Source: Thermoflavifilum thermophilum
GTDB lineage: Bacteria > Bacteroidota > Bacteroidia > Chitinophagales > Chitinophagaceae
Reading direction: 5' to 3'
Length of the DNA: 64,000 nucleotides
Assembly (NCBI RefSeq): GCF_900116565.1
Contig: NZ_FPCJ01000001.1
Coordinates: 1,776,540-1,840,539 of the forward strand
The notes under the pieces were generated by a model. That model made no database searches. It saw only the letters and a list, made by a program, of their open reading frames with translations, and was not told where the DNA came from. Made by a program: the position numbers and the translations under genes. Below, in pieces: positions 9,801 through 17,758 of the stretch. Within the stretch, counting starts at the first letter, position 1. Each line of letters opens with the position of its first letter.

Positions 9801-10615
9801 AATGCATCAGGTTCAGCATAATGCAAATCCCACACACCATGGCCCACATTCGGATATACGGTATAGGTAATCGGTGCACCTGCTTGTTGCAACAGGTTCA
9901 CAATTTGTTGTGAAGTGTATGGCGATGGATTACCATCTAACGCACCTTGCGAAAGCCAAATAGGGATGTATTTTAAAGTATCTATGTAATTAGCTAACTC
10001 TGTATAAGCAGCACTAATAATCTCTGCACAGGCAAAATAGGTCGGATAGCTGGTTAGAAATGCCCAGTCGCCCGATCCGCCAGCAGATAGTCCGGATAAA
10101 TAGACCCTGTTCAGATCCAGCTTGGAATTGACGGACATGTATTTGATGATGTTAATTAAATTGCTATATATGGGCTCTCCCCAAAATCCATTCTGACTTT
10201 GAGGATAAAGTACAAATCCATCATATTCACCATTATTCACTGCATTCAGAAATCTTTGTCCTTCCCATTTTAATTGCAATTCATTATCATATATGGTTCC
10301 TCTTTCTCCTAATCCATGCAGGAAAATCACCATAGGGTATTTCTTGGTAGAAGTATCGGTCCAGGTTTTAGGGAACAACAGGCGAAATGCCATATTCCTA
10401 TAGATATAACACTTGTACTGGTTCGTATTCCAGTTCATGCGAACCGTGCGCACCCATTTCCCGATGGAATCCCAGGGTGGTAAGGTGGGTGGATGGTTTG
10501 AATCGTAGGTAATGACAGAGTCTTTGGGGTTAAGTACCTGGGCATGCAATTGACTGGCGCTAAAGCTGATGCTAATGCCCAGGATCAGGATGAAAGATAA
10601 GTAAAACTTTTTCAT
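3824..10615 (-). CDS. Giant secreted esterase-like protein with FN3, PA14 and T9SS sorting domains
   Basis: This 2263-residue protein begins with a signal peptide (about 1-25). An alpha/beta-hydrolase of the feruloyl-esterase/PHB-depolymerase type spans about 70-275, with nucleophile motif GLSAGG (Ser177) and likely Asp227 and His259. Two Ig-like segments follow (about 290-445), then fibronectin III modules near 455-545, 550-635, 788-866, 1033-1125, 1503-1595 and 1875-1967. Two PA14-type modules sit at about 638-785 and 877-1025, each with a DDGS motif. Cadherin- or Ig-like segments lie at about 1130-1320 and 1598-1690. A repeated module of about 170 residues occurs three times (about 1327-1497, 1694-1869, 1970-2144). 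A T9SS C-terminal sorting domain (YPNPFHN near 2181, ending KLIRR) closes the protein. PA14 and the repeats suggest glycan binding; the esterase may de-acylate a polysaccharide. The substrate is unknown. Confidence 0.85.
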   Translation of the reverse strand: MKKFYLSFILILGISISFSASQLHAQVLNPKDSVITYDSNHPPTLPPWDSIGKWVRTVRMNWNTNQYKCYIYRNMAFRLLFPKTWTDTSTKKYPMVIFLHGLGERGTIYDNELQLKWEGQRFLNAVNNGEYDGFVLYPQSQNGFWGEPIYSNLINIIKYMSVNSKLDLNRVYLSGLSAGGSGDWAFLTSYPTYFACAEIISAAYTELANYIDTLKYIPIWLSQGALDGNPSPYTSQQIVNLLQQAGAPITYTVYPNVGHGVWDLHYAEPDAFPYYNRANKTNPVVFYGQTLFCPQDTNNIHVTLGISPGFDGYQWRKNGVLLPDTGNTLLVTSLGTYDARIKRGNTWSYWSPTPVVIGVKPPTQTPNIQVAPHMSAVIPAPDGNTSVTLTLPSGYVSYTWKKYGTDSVVSTQQNFTTSTPGKYVALVTEAGGCSSLPSAPFTVINANGPNPPDPASNPIAIALSQTKVQLSWSQKPNPVYNETGFEIYRSLQKDTGYQLIAINPADSTVFIDSTVNPNTTYYYRIRAVDSTAGSTTTAPVSVTTLSDHIPPTPPTLQLVNVTVNSISIKWSGATDNVGVVKYWIYVNGVKSYISTDTSFMLTNLQHDSTYSIQVKALDAAGNVSSPSNQLTAIPRYYGLTYNFYTYTGSWSNLPNLSNMNPVFSGISTNFSLSPATQSTNYAFAWNGYIHIPYSGTYTFYTNSDDGSQLFISNTLVVNNDGLHSATEKSGTYTFNQPGWYPITVWYYQQTGGASLTVSWAKSSGTGSFAKSPIPDSAFMESVSPSGTLPAAPSNILATALSYRSIKVQWQDNSNDETGFEIYRATSLGGPYSIVFTAPANTTQFIDSTLQPATTYYYKIQAINNNGASGFNLADLSGLQYKYYTTTSAWSTLPNFDSLKPVATGAVSNVTLSPATQSSNYGFMWTGYIRIPTSGSYTFWTYSDDGSKLYIDTPYRFNATALVNNDGLHGMTYKSGTVNLTAGRHLITITYFQAGGGSGMQVLWGPSNNRKLIPDSVFANPNMYATTLAAPAIPAIPTQVIATANNPNQITLSWHADTGSTRFRIYRAVGDTVHFQLLAFVNGNGQAQSYQFVDSGLYANTLYTYRIAAENTLGLDAGYSSWDTATTGNHAPKILQPASSNQYQLINPNTVSQIPVKATDADDDPLTLGVLNLPSFGSFQDNGDGTGIITFTNPTMNQRGPYPGIKITVHDNHGGTDTSIMNLAVNDIYAATPVIQNQITMNVATTVDDTLNANIPTPRDYVYFTVNPMLPFMKLDTINGRQAILHLKPNYGDAGNYTISVTVTDKYGLQSSAFFNLKVNYVDPNKNYYLNFSYQTLAPAPWNNITSPQISNIKDDQGNVSSIGFHLNPAVWNAYNGGATTGNNSGVYPDNVMREYYYFGIFGAPDSVEGIFTGLDTTQSYKLTFFASSIWNGVSDNGHTVFRVGNKIDSIYVQNNTSRTISFQNLIPQSDGTLHFMMKKGSDAPVGYINALVLSSIYDNGMPPAKPYNLSVRSGNNANILSWQTNAFNTAKGFEVYRKGPADTGFILLNPNPTNGEDTTFTDPNIHGNTTYAYTIRAVNQHGYSAFSDTVSITTTTINPIISGIPNNLILAYGSADTVNFAGTADNIDSIKFTGVSLPAFVTLIDSGNNKGSLIIAPSSQNDIGSYSFTIAATTNHGGKSSTTINVQVNNKYFRTILVNVTNSYSLAPSPWNNLANWAFGNTTIPLVDNTNKPTGYSLTNVETWSGSAGFGNITYNNSGIFPDAVIQYFYVQTDTSTRHLLFSNLNPSKRYNFIFFNSSLYNASNTAIDYTTTFRIGNQIDSLNAYRNRSATVQLNGILPDQNGNITVSVKAGANSTNSILNAIVVEEYDSSSQVIIPPTDLTASINPSNAKQVVLKWRDQAWNETGYTIWRSLSKNGTYSQIASLPANSKTYIDSLVAGDTRYFYKVQAQNNNGTSDFSNVASVTTPSYAIFLNFNAREAGAGKPWNNANRFPNNGDTYTNLKDANGNLSNLILSIPQNFESENNVGVVTGNNSGIFPDQVMLGEYYLDNGLDTVVMVLSNLNVSMKYNIVFFGSLVGFGWNSISAFLINDKMTTLSVAYNSTQTTEIDNISPDQDGKITIKIINAYGTQFAILGAMVIQAYDDYDDNGQLKATQPGSPYMYLKMSNSILNTNQHDAIAYPNPFHNVIHVGIPVQKAGEDYQIRLMDVSGQIIYTRQLGTLPSGWNDVLLDLSRQQLSDGMYLLNIQSGSGQHNQTLKLIRR

Positions 10616-10788
10616 ATATCGAACAGCTTGATAGTAAACATTTTTTCAGAAAACTGGTTTTTATTTAGGAGTAGGTTTGGTATTAAAATTTCAGTAAAGC
10701 TATTCAGATGTTATCTTTTGAATGTGTGGGAATTGGTAAATGCTTTAAAAAATCTGGTAATCGCAAAAAATCATCCCTTTATTGTGAA

Positions 10789-11985
10789 TCAGAATATTTT
10801 GCTTGTGATTTCTGATTGTATTTGCAGGTTTTGAGAAGTTTTCTTTTCCGACGAAGGAGAAAAGTACTTTTTTAAACTTAAAAATGGCTTCTCCCATAAG
10901 TGGTAGCTTATCCAGCTGATTCCAATGCTGAGCCCGATGATTACGATACCTAAAGTGAGTTTATTCATCGGGTTGGTCTCTGGAATCCCATTTACGGGGC
11001 TCATTTTAAAAAAATGCATGCCTATCATCTGATAAAGCAAATAATGATAAACATAAATTCCGTAAGAATATTTGCCCAGGAATCTAAGTAATGGTGAACG
11101 AAATAATAGCGAAAAAACATGTGTTTTGGTGTGTAAGCTATAGATGAGTAAGCAACCAAAAAAAATATCTATGATTGTATAAACGGATGATAGGTTTAAA
11201 AAATTAGCACTTCTGATGATGAAAAGGCTGATGAGCATTCCCGAAACTGACAAAAGGAAAAAATATTTTGTGTTTTGAACCAGAAATGATTTTTTAAATC
11301 GGATCAAATAGGCAATTAATCCCCCTATCAGCAAAGCATCCATTCTGGATAAAGTGGAAAGATACGGGTAGGTATATCCTAATCCGATTAAAGATCCTAA
11401 TCTGAGTCTAAACAAAATAGCAAAGGCCATCAGGATCAATATGCTGGTGGGAATCCATCTTTTAGGGACCAACCAGATAATAATTGGCCAGAAAATATAA
11501 AATTGCTCTTCTACAGCCAGCGACCAGAAATGGACCAGGGCGTGGTTGGATGGGAATCCTTGGAGCGAATACAGCCAGTTTTGCATGTACAACCAGAACC
11601 ATTTCTGATGGGTTTGATAAAAATCAAACTGATGCCCTCTAACTTCATCTAATCCAAATAAGGGAATGAAAATAAACAACACGCACAATACCAGATAATA
11701 AAGTGGGAAGATTCTCAGTACACGCCTGATGATAAAATTTTTATAATATCCTTTCTCATGTTTGGTATCCAGCAAAATACCAGTAATCAAAAATCCGGAA
11801 AGCACAAAAAATAAATCTACCCCTGTCCATCCCAGTTTAGTGATGAGAAATGGGAAACAATGATAAAGCAAAACCAGCAAAATTGCCATGCCCCTTAGTC
11901 CATCAAGCGCAGGAATATGCGAAGGAAGCCGATCTGGCAGTTGTAAGGGAGAGAATATTTTGGAGAATATTTTGTTTTTGCTCAT
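10789..11985 (-). CDS. Acyltransferase 3 family membrane protein (OafA/YrhL-like)
   Basis: This 398-residue polytopic protein has a clear acyltransferase 3 signature: ALDGLRGMAILLVLLYHC with the conserved His near residue 42, and GVDLFFVLSGFLITGILL near residue 56. FWSLAVEEQFYIFWP follows in the middle, then further membrane segments. Such enzymes add O-acetyl groups to lipid-linked or exported polysaccharide. It is the second acyltransferase in the left-hand polysaccharide group and is closer to the OafA type than the one at 447-1580. Its start lies three bases after the stop of the GT2 gene, so both are probably one transcript. A basic C-terminal tail follows the last helix. Confidence 0.9.
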   Translation of the reverse strand: MSKNKIFSKIFSPLQLPDRLPSHIPALDGLRGMAILLVLLYHCFPFLITKLGWTGVDLFFVLSGFLITGILLDTKHEKGYYKNFIIRRVLRIFPLYYLVLCVLFIFIPLFGLDEVRGHQFDFYQTHQKWFWLYMQNWLYSLQGFPSNHALVHFWSLAVEEQFYIFWPIIIWLVPKRWIPTSILILMAFAILFRLRLGSLIGLGYTYPYLSTLSRMDALLIGGLIAYLIRFKKSFLVQNTKYFFLLSVSGMLISLFIIRSANFLNLSSVYTIIDIFFGCLLIYSLHTKTHVFSLLFRSPLLRFLGKYSYGIYVYHYLLYQMIGMHFFKMSPVNGIPETNPMNKLTLGIVIIGLSIGISWISYHLWEKPFLSLKKYFSPSSEKKTSQNLQIQSEITSKIF

Positions 11986-11988
11986 TTT

Positions 11989-13188
11989 TTACATCATATA
12001 TTCAGAAACCCATGATTGACTCCTTTTTGCTTTTTCCCATTTTACTTCCTGTTTTCCTTTTATCCATCTCCATAAGCCTGCATATACCGCAACATTCATA
12101 AAAACAAAATAGTAAATTGGATATATGCCTTTGATTTTTTTTCCCTGCAGGGCAAATCCATATCCCAAGCAGGCTGTGGCATAAAACAACATCTGCGCAT
12201 AACCAGTCAGATGATATACAAGAGATGCATGCACATGCATCATTCCCATATTTAGTAAAAAAATTGCAGGGAGTACAAAAGGTACCACTGCCCAGCGTAG
12301 CACACGGTGCGAAATGTATTGAAACGATGCGAGTTTATATTTAAAGATATTGAGCAGTGGGAGTAGCCGGCTCATGGCCTGAAATCCACCTGCACAGATT
12401 CTGATTTTTCGTTTTTGCTCTTCTCGCAAGGATGCAGAAGGAGCTTCCATGCTTCTGGCTTCTGGTGCATAAGCAAATCGGTAGCCTTTTCGTACAATAT
12501 TGAGCGATAAAACAAAGTCGTCCAGAATGGTATCTTCAGGCAGGGGTTCATAAAGCTGGGTGCGAATGGAATATAATTCTCCAGCCGCCCCTACCACGGT
12601 ATTGAGTTTGCCATCGTTTCGCTTCAGCCACGACTCATAGCGCCAGTAAAGGCTTTCGCCCTGCCCGGCAGCATACTGAGCATCGGCAAGCACTTGTTTT
12701 TCCCCGGCCACTCCGCCCACTCGTGGATCTGCATAAGAGGCCACCAGCTGAAGCAATGCATCAATTCGCAACAGCGTATTGGCATCTGTAAATACCACAA
12801 TTTCTGTGTTTACAAATGCCATGGCATGATTCATGGCTGCAGTTTTCCCCTTGCGTTCAGGTTCATGCAATACCTGAATGCCTTCAAATTTCCGGGCTAT
12901 TTCAGGCGTGCCATCAGTGGATCCGTCCGTGACGACCAGAATTTGCTTTTTGTTTTCCGGGTATGCAAGCTCCAGGCTGTTTTTGATTTTTTCTTCGATA
13001 CAAAATGCCTCATTGTAGGCAAATATGATCAGTGTCAGTTCCGGTAGATCGTCGGCTGAGGTTGAGGGAAAAGGCTTTCCTAAAAGATTTTTTACCCAAA
13101 TCATCAGCATGACGAGTAAGCCGTATCCGATATAGGCGTAGAAAATGACAGCAGCGAGAATCCAGAATATAATTTCAATTGCTCTCAT
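11989..13188 (-). CDS. Membrane-bound GT2 glycosyltransferase, polysaccharide-synthase type
   Basis: The preferred ATG at 13188 gives 399 residues beginning MRAIEIIFW and leading directly into a membrane helix. The alternative ATG at 13245 adds 19 residues that do not look like part of the domain. The GT-A domain shows IIFAYNEA, DGSTDGT, the metal-binding FTDAN, a TILDDF acceptor/catalytic motif and an EEQKRKI segment in the place of the QxxRW motif. C-terminal helices follow. This is the arrangement of processive or membrane-associated GT2 enzymes (cellulose/hyaluronan-synthase-like and related). The sugar is not predictable. It is the first gene of a leftward pair with the acyltransferase. 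Confidence 0.85.
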   Translation of the reverse strand: MRAIEIIFWILAAVIFYAYIGYGLLVMLMIWVKNLLGKPFPSTSADDLPELTLIIFAYNEAFCIEEKIKNSLELAYPENKKQILVVTDGSTDGTPEIARKFEGIQVLHEPERKGKTAAMNHAMAFVNTEIVVFTDANTLLRIDALLQLVASYADPRVGGVAGEKQVLADAQYAAGQGESLYWRYESWLKRNDGKLNTVVGAAGELYSIRTQLYEPLPEDTILDDFVLSLNIVRKGYRFAYAPEARSMEAPSASLREEQKRKIRICAGGFQAMSRLLPLLNIFKYKLASFQYISHRVLRWAVVPFVLPAIFLLNMGMMHVHASLVYHLTGYAQMLFYATACLGYGFALQGKKIKGIYPIYYFVFMNVAVYAGLWRWIKGKQEVKWEKAKRSQSWVSEYMM

Positions 13189-13645
13189 GGAATAAATCAA
13201 AAACTGACACGGCCAAGGTAATAGTTTTCCTGTAAGGTCCGGCATGTGAATGGGTTATCTGTCCATTCTAATTGGTGAACCACGGTTTTTTTCTATTCAA
13301 GAAAACGGAACAAAACTGATTAATATAAAAAATATTCCATATTTGAATATTATCTACATTGTTTTTTGCTGATTTTAAGTATATTATTTTTTAAAAATGA
13401 GTTCCATAAAAAGCTTTCGTTGGAGTGAGTCGGCTGGATAGGGTTGAACTTCCAAGCAGACCAGGGCTTTACCTTTTTAATCTGTGCATTTACCAAGATT
13501 TTTCAACCGTTTACCAACTTTGAAATTTATATTGAAAAAGCACTCTCTATTTTTACATTGTTCTTTTACAGAAAGGTTGCCATTCCTGAAAAGCTATCGA
13601 TGATTCAGTTGTATTTTTTGTTTTACTAAAATAAATATTTGAACC
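13189..13645 (+). other. Divergent intergenic region upstream of the EPS cluster
   Basis: About 400-460 AT-rich bases separate the leftward GT2 gene from the rightward exopolysaccharide cluster. I find no exact TAnnTTTG box well placed for either side. A TTG-initiated frame of 61 codons (13444-13629) looks like chance. Promoters for both directions are expected here, but I cannot point to one. Confidence 0.4.
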
Positions 13646-13774
13646 ATGAAACATACAGCTACTAAATCGCAACATTCTCAGATGAAATGGATCTCAAATC
13701 CGGTGGTATTGGCTCTGGGAGTTATTATTTTGTCGTTTGTATTATTTTATGTGTTAGAACGTTTGTTCAGCTAA
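13646..13774 (+). CDS. 42-residue single-pass membrane peptide at the head of the EPS cluster
   Basis: ATG at 13646 opens a 42-codon frame that closes with TAA. The peptide starts MKHTATKSQHSQMKW and then has one hydrophobic helix of about 22 residues (VVLALGVIILSFVLFYVL), ending ERLFS. The start is preceded by an A/T-rich stretch as in other Bacteroidota genes. It lies 39 bases before the receiver-protein gene in the same direction, so they may share a transcript. I do not recognise the family. A hydrophilic N-terminus plus one helix would suit a small membrane anchor or regulator. The regular helix and the position argue for a real gene, but there is no homology evidence. Confidence 0.5.
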   Translation: MKHTATKSQHSQMKWISNPVVLALGVIILSFVLFYVLERLFS

Positions 13775-13813
13775 AATCTTCATCACATTGTTTGTTAACC
13801 TAAAAATAAATAT

Positions 13814-14350
13814 ATGTGGAATGTTTACACACCCTTCTCCTCACTTTCTTCAGCTGCTAACAAGCGGCAGGAAAGCAGCAACCCGTCGGGTTCTGTTATG
13901 GTACAGCAAAGTTCCACAAAAACCCATAGAGTAATGAAAAAGATACTGATTATTGACGACAGCAAGCCCATTCGATATTTGTTGGATACCATTATCAGCA
14001 AATATTATCAGGTGATTACGGCTTCGGATGGATATGAAGCGATGTATTGGCTTTCACAGGGAAACAGGCCCGATGTGATTATATCTGACTTGCAAATGCC
14101 TAATATCAATGGATGGGATCTGGTGAAGAATCTCACTAGCAGTGCAATTTACGGTAACATTCCTATCATCATTTTATCGGGATCTTCCAGTGAAGAAATA
14201 GATCAAAAATGTGAAGAATATGGTGTAGCCGATTTTCTGGTAAAACCCTTTAATCCTTCTCGTCTTTTAGAAGCAATAAAAAAAGCGCTTGAGAAAAAAG
14301 CAGATTTGTCGGAAGATGTATCCGGCAGGCGTGCTGGTATGCATGGTTAA
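13814..14350 (+). CDS. Single-domain response regulator (receiver protein)
   Basis: The protein is 178 residues from the ATG at 13814, or 138 from the internal ATG at 13934. The first 40 residues are low-complexity and poorly conserved in character, so either start is possible. The receiver domain (about 42-165) keeps all key residues: acidic pair Asp48/Asp49 in ILIIDDS, phospho-acceptor Asp92 in IISDLQMP, Ser122 in ILSGSS and Lys144 in FLVKPF. There is no DNA-binding or enzymatic output domain, only a short charged tail. It therefore probably acts by protein-protein contact. The next gene encodes an initiating sugar-phosphate transferase with a degenerate receiver-like N-terminus, which is an attractive partner. 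No histidine kinase is in the window. Confidence 0.9.
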   Translation: MWNVYTPFSSLSSAANKRQESSNPSGSVMVQQSSTKTHRVMKKILIIDDSKPIRYLLDTIISKYYQVITASDGYEAMYWLSQGNRPDVIISDLQMPNINGWDLVKNLTSSAIYGNIPIIILSGSSSEEIDQKCEEYGVADFLVKPFNPSRLLEAIKKALEKKADLSEDVSGRRAGMHG

Positions 14351-14474
14351 CAAGATTTCGCGAAACGCTATTTAACCATCATTGAAATAACATATGTCAT
14401 TCGTATAGAAGTAAAAATGTGGTGAAGGAACTGTGTGATATATTTTCATCCATTAACCCCACAATTCTGATATC

Positions 14475-15626
14475 ATGGAAATTTATACAACCTTCACCAG
14501 GCCAGCAGATATTCCTGCATCCGTATCCAGCAACAGAAAAATGTTGTTGTTTATAGGAACCTGCAAGCCTGAGCTTATGAACAAACTCTCTGCTTTTGGC
14601 TACGTGGGTACATGGGTAGAAAATCTCTTCATGGCAAGAGAAGAATTGCTCAAATGGGCTTGCGAAGTTACCCATGCTCCGTTTTCTGAACGAGTTCCCC
14701 TGTCTGCTATTTTTTGTGATATTCATTTCCCTGTCCAGGAAATAAAGAGCTTTTTAAACGACATTCAGCAAATTTCTATTTTTCAAGAGGTGCCATTTTT
14801 CCTGATGCTAAAAAAGCAGCATTCAATCAAGGAAGCACATCACTATCAATTTCGGATTCAACAGATTAATGATTCGATTTATACCGATTCTAATCCATTT
14901 GTGATAGATCATAAAATCCGCTTTTATCAGCATTTTAACAAGATTCGTTTGCAGCATCCAGGCGTGGTGATGGGGGTGGAGCCTGAGTCTTTGAAATTGA
15001 AAATTGATAATGCTTTTAAACGTATATTCGATATTGCAGGGGGATTTTTGTTATTGTTGATACTTTCTCCTTTGTTTTTGCTCATTGCAATTGCTATTAA
15101 ACTGGATTCGCCCGGTCCTGTTTTTTATGTTTCTTTGCGTGCTGGTAAAGGTTTTCGGCTATTTAAATTTTATAAATTCAGGACAATGGTGCGTGATGCA
15201 GATCTGCGACTTTCTGAGATTGAAAAACTTAATAAATATCAGAGTGATCAACAGCAATCTCCCAAGTTTGTGAAAGTCAAAAATGATCCGCGAGTAACAC
15301 GGGTAGGTCGCCTGCTTCGAAAAACCAGCCTGGATGAGTTGCCGCAGTTGTTCAACGTTATTAAGGGGGATATGTCGCTTGTTGGCAACAGACCTTTACC
15401 AGTTTATGAGGCTGTTACGTTGACTACGGATCTTTATTCGACAAGGTTTATTGCTCCAGCTGGCATTACAGGCTTATGGCAAATTAGAAAAAACAAAAAA
15501 CCTGATATGTCTGTTGAAGAGCGCACCAATTTAGATGTGTACTACGCCCGGAAACGAAATTTTATATCAGATGTAAGGATTCTTTTCTCAACCCCTTTTG
15601 CTATGATTCAAAAGGAAGAACTATAG
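14475..15626 (+). CDS. Initiating phosphoglycosyl transferase with pseudo-receiver N-terminus
   Basis: The C-terminal half (about 180-383) is a bacterial sugar transferase of the WcaJ/PglC type: one membrane segment (about 188-208), [19 protein letters not shown] with Asp287/Glu288, SLVGNRP, and GLWQI near the end. These enzymes transfer a sugar-1-phosphate to undecaprenyl phosphate and start repeat-unit assembly. The four or five N-terminal helices of full-length WbaP/WcaJ are missing. Instead, residues about 22-160 show alternating strands and helices like a receiver: KMLLFIGT, then AIFCDIHFP with Asp82 where the phospho-acceptor would be, then EVPFFLML. The acidic pair, the Thr/Ser and the Lys are absent, so it would be a pseudo-receiver. 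The catalytic part is certain; the N-terminal assignment is a fold guess. Confidence 0.88.
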   Translation: MEIYTTFTRPADIPASVSSNRKMLLFIGTCKPELMNKLSAFGYVGTWVENLFMAREELLKWACEVTHAPFSERVPLSAIFCDIHFPVQEIKSFLNDIQQISIFQEVPFFLMLKKQHSIKEAHHYQFRIQQINDSIYTDSNPFVIDHKIRFYQHFNKIRLQHPGVVMGVEPESLKLKIDNAFKRIFDIAGGFLLLLILSPLFLLIAIAIKLDSPGPVFYVSLRAGKGFRLFKFYKFRTMVRDADLRLSEIEKLNKYQSDQQQSPKFVKVKNDPRVTRVGRLLRKTSLDELPQLFNVIKGDMSLVGNRPLPVYEAVTLTTDLYSTRFIAPAGITGLWQIRKNKKPDMSVEERTNLDVYYARKRNFISDVRILFSTPFAMIQKEEL

Positions 15627-15651
15627 CCTTATCTGTATTAACCCAATTCAT

Positions 15652-16875
15652 ATGTTTCTGTTGTATCTTATTTTTTCTTTGTTGTTAATTTATTTAGGAT
15701 ATTGCGTTAGCTATCTTCTTTTATTATCAGTATCCGGAAAAATATATCAAAGAAAGTTTTCCCGTGCCACATTGCCTGTAGCTCACAGCTATCGCAAAAT
15801 TGCGATTCTGATTCCTGCATATAAAGAAGATGCAGTTATCGTTTCGTCTGTATTAAGCTATGAGAAGATGAGATATCCAAAAGATTATTTTGATGTGTAT
15901 GTAATAGCTGATCAGTTGCAATCTGAGACTCTGGAAAAACTGCGTATGACGAAATCGAAAGTGATTCCTGTGAGTTTTGAAAAAAGTAGCAAGGCAAAAG
16001 CCATCAATGCAGCTTTTCAGCAGATTTCTGATGATTATGATATCGCATTGATTTGCGATGCTGATAATGTGCTTCATCCTGATTTTCTTTCACACATTAA
16101 TATTTGTTTTTCGAATGGGTATCTTGCTGTGCAAGGACAAAGAGTAGCAAAAAACCTGAACACACCGTATGCCATACTTGATGCAGCGAGTGAAATGATT
16201 AACAATCATTTGTTCCGGATGGGTAACAGAGCTTTGGGATTCAGTTCAGCTGTGATTGGATCGGGCATGGCCTTTGATTTTCAATTGCTGAAAGAAATAT
16301 TTCTGCAGATTGACACCCTGGGGGGATTTGATAAACAACTACAATTGCTACTTACCCAATCCGGAATTAAAATTTTTTACGAACCAAGAGCAATCGTATT
16401 TGATGAAAAGGTGACTCATTCTTCACAGTTTACAATACAGCGTAAAAGATGGTTGTTTAGCCACGTCCATTTTTTGCAAAACGACATTGGAAATGGATTT
16501 CTGCAACTCCTGAAAGGGAACATTGATTATTTCAATTTATCTGTACTTCAGGCACTTATTCCACCCCGGTTTTTATTGGGGGTCTGTATTCTCGCTTTTA
16601 CCATACTTTCCGGTGCAGCTTCCTTATTGTTTTCTGTACTGACCCCAGTCTGGATTGTATTTCTTATTCTGGGATTATTTTATTTGTTTTCCTTGTTATT
16701 AGCCATGCCATCCGGATTTTTATTCGGATATTTTGTTCCAAACCTGTCTCATGTTCCTTATATTTTCTTGTCTATGTTCTTAGCTTTATTTTCTGCAAGG
16801 GAGGCTAAACGCAATTTTTTACATACGGTTCATTTTCAACATCAGGTAAATAATCCTTTGTATGAGTATGAATAA
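15652..16875 (+). CDS. Membrane GT2 glycosyltransferase
   Basis: A 407-residue enzyme with an N-terminal membrane helix (MFLLYLIFSLLLIYLGY), a GT-A catalytic domain and three or so C-terminal helices. Visible motifs are ILIPAYKED, the metal site ICDADN, GGFDKQ in the place of the catalytic acid motif, and QRKRW (Q/RxxRW motif) near residue 263. That set is typical of polysaccharide-synthase-like GT2 enzymes that elongate at the inner membrane. It follows the initiating transferase by 25 bases and overlaps the next gene by 14 bases, so it belongs to the same transcription unit. Donor and linkage are not predictable. Confidence 0.88.
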   Translation: MFLLYLIFSLLLIYLGYCVSYLLLLSVSGKIYQRKFSRATLPVAHSYRKIAILIPAYKEDAVIVSSVLSYEKMRYPKDYFDVYVIADQLQSETLEKLRMTKSKVIPVSFEKSSKAKAINAAFQQISDDYDIALICDADNVLHPDFLSHINICFSNGYLAVQGQRVAKNLNTPYAILDAASEMINNHLFRMGNRALGFSSAVIGSGMAFDFQLLKEIFLQIDTLGGFDKQLQLLLTQSGIKIFYEPRAIVFDEKVTHSSQFTIQRKRWLFSHVHFLQNDIGNGFLQLLKGNIDYFNLSVLQALIPPRFLLGVCILAFTILSGAASLLFSVLTPVWIVFLILGLFYLFSLLLAMPSGFLFGYFVPNLSHVPYIFLSMFLALFSAREAKRNFLHTVHFQHQVNNPLYEYE

Positions 16876-17758
16876 TTTACCTCTTGTTTCCATAATTACG
16901 GTAAATTACAACAATCCGCATCACACTGTTGAATTGTTGGAATCAATTAAGAAATTATCGTACCCGAATATTGAAGTTATTGTTGTAGATAATGCATCCG
17001 TACAAAATCCATTTCATATTTTTAAAGAAATTTATCCAGGCACTATATTTATCAGAAATGATAGAAATCTTGGGTTTGCAGGTGGCAACAACGTTGGGAT
17101 AAGGTATGCGAAGGGTGATTACTTATTTTTGGTAAATAACGATACAGAATTAACTAAAAATATTATTGAAGGATTATTGGATGTATTTACCTGTTTTCCT
17201 GATGCAGGCATTGTGTGTCCAAAATTCAGGTATTATTATCATAAAGATATTATTGAATACGCTGGATATACCAAAGTAAATGTATTTACGGGTAGAAATA
17301 AAATGATCGGATGCGGGGAAGTTGATAAAGGTCAACATGACGAAATAAGAGAAACCTATTATGCACACGGTGGAGGAATGATGATTTCCAGAGATGTGAT
17401 AAATAAAATTGGGTATTTACCAGAAATTTATTTTCTATACTATGAAGAATTTGATTGGTGTGAAAAATTGCGGGAAGCAGGATATAAGATATATTATCAG
17501 TATCGTTCACTGATCTTCCATAAGGAATCGATGACTACAGGAAAAAATAGCGTTCTGAAGACATATTATATTAACCGTAATCGTTTGCTGTTTATGAGAA
17601 GAAACAATAGATTTCCTATATTTTTGTTTTTTATGCTCTATTTTGTATTATTTACTATTCCCAAGAATACTTTCCATTTTCTCTTAAAGAAACAATTTGC
17701 TCACCTTTCGGCTTTCTGGAAGGCTATATACTGGAATGTTTTCAACCCGGTTTTTTAA
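16862..17758 (+). CDS. GT2 glycosyltransferase, rhamnosyltransferase-like
   Basis: A 298-residue GT2 enzyme starting MSMNNLPLVSIITVNYNN. It carries VIVVDNAS, NLGFAGGNNVGI and LVNNDTEL, the usual motif set of WbbL/RfbF-type transferases, which often use dTDP-rhamnose. YYEEFDWCEKLREAG near residue 200 is the usual acceptor-side motif. A hydrophobic stretch occurs near residue 255. The start overlaps the end of the preceding GT2 gene by 14 bases, a sign of coupling. The rhamnose assignment is only a family tendency. Confidence 0.88.
   Translation: MSMNNLPLVSIITVNYNNPHHTVELLESIKKLSYPNIEVIVVDNASVQNPFHIFKEIYPGTIFIRNDRNLGFAGGNNVGIRYAKGDYLFLVNNDTELTKNIIEGLLDVFTCFPDAGIVCPKFRYYYHKDIIEYAGYTKVNVFTGRNKMIGCGEVDKGQHDEIRETYYAHGGGMMISRDVINKIGYLPEIYFLYYEEFDWCEKLREAGYKIYYQYRSLIFHKESMTTGKNSVLKTYYINRNRLLFMRRNNRFPIFLFFMLYFVLFTIPKNTFHFLLKKQFAHLSAFWKAIYWNVFNPVF

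Noticed and set aside
10628-10834. A 68-codon rightward frame between the giant esterase and acyltransferase genes
   Set aside because: It overlaps the end of a well-supported gene on the other strand and its translation has no recognisable character.
13444-13629. A 61-codon rightward frame in the divergent intergenic region
   Set aside because: It starts at TTG, has no family-like pattern, and lies in AT-rich non-coding-looking DNA. The ATG frame at 13646 is better.
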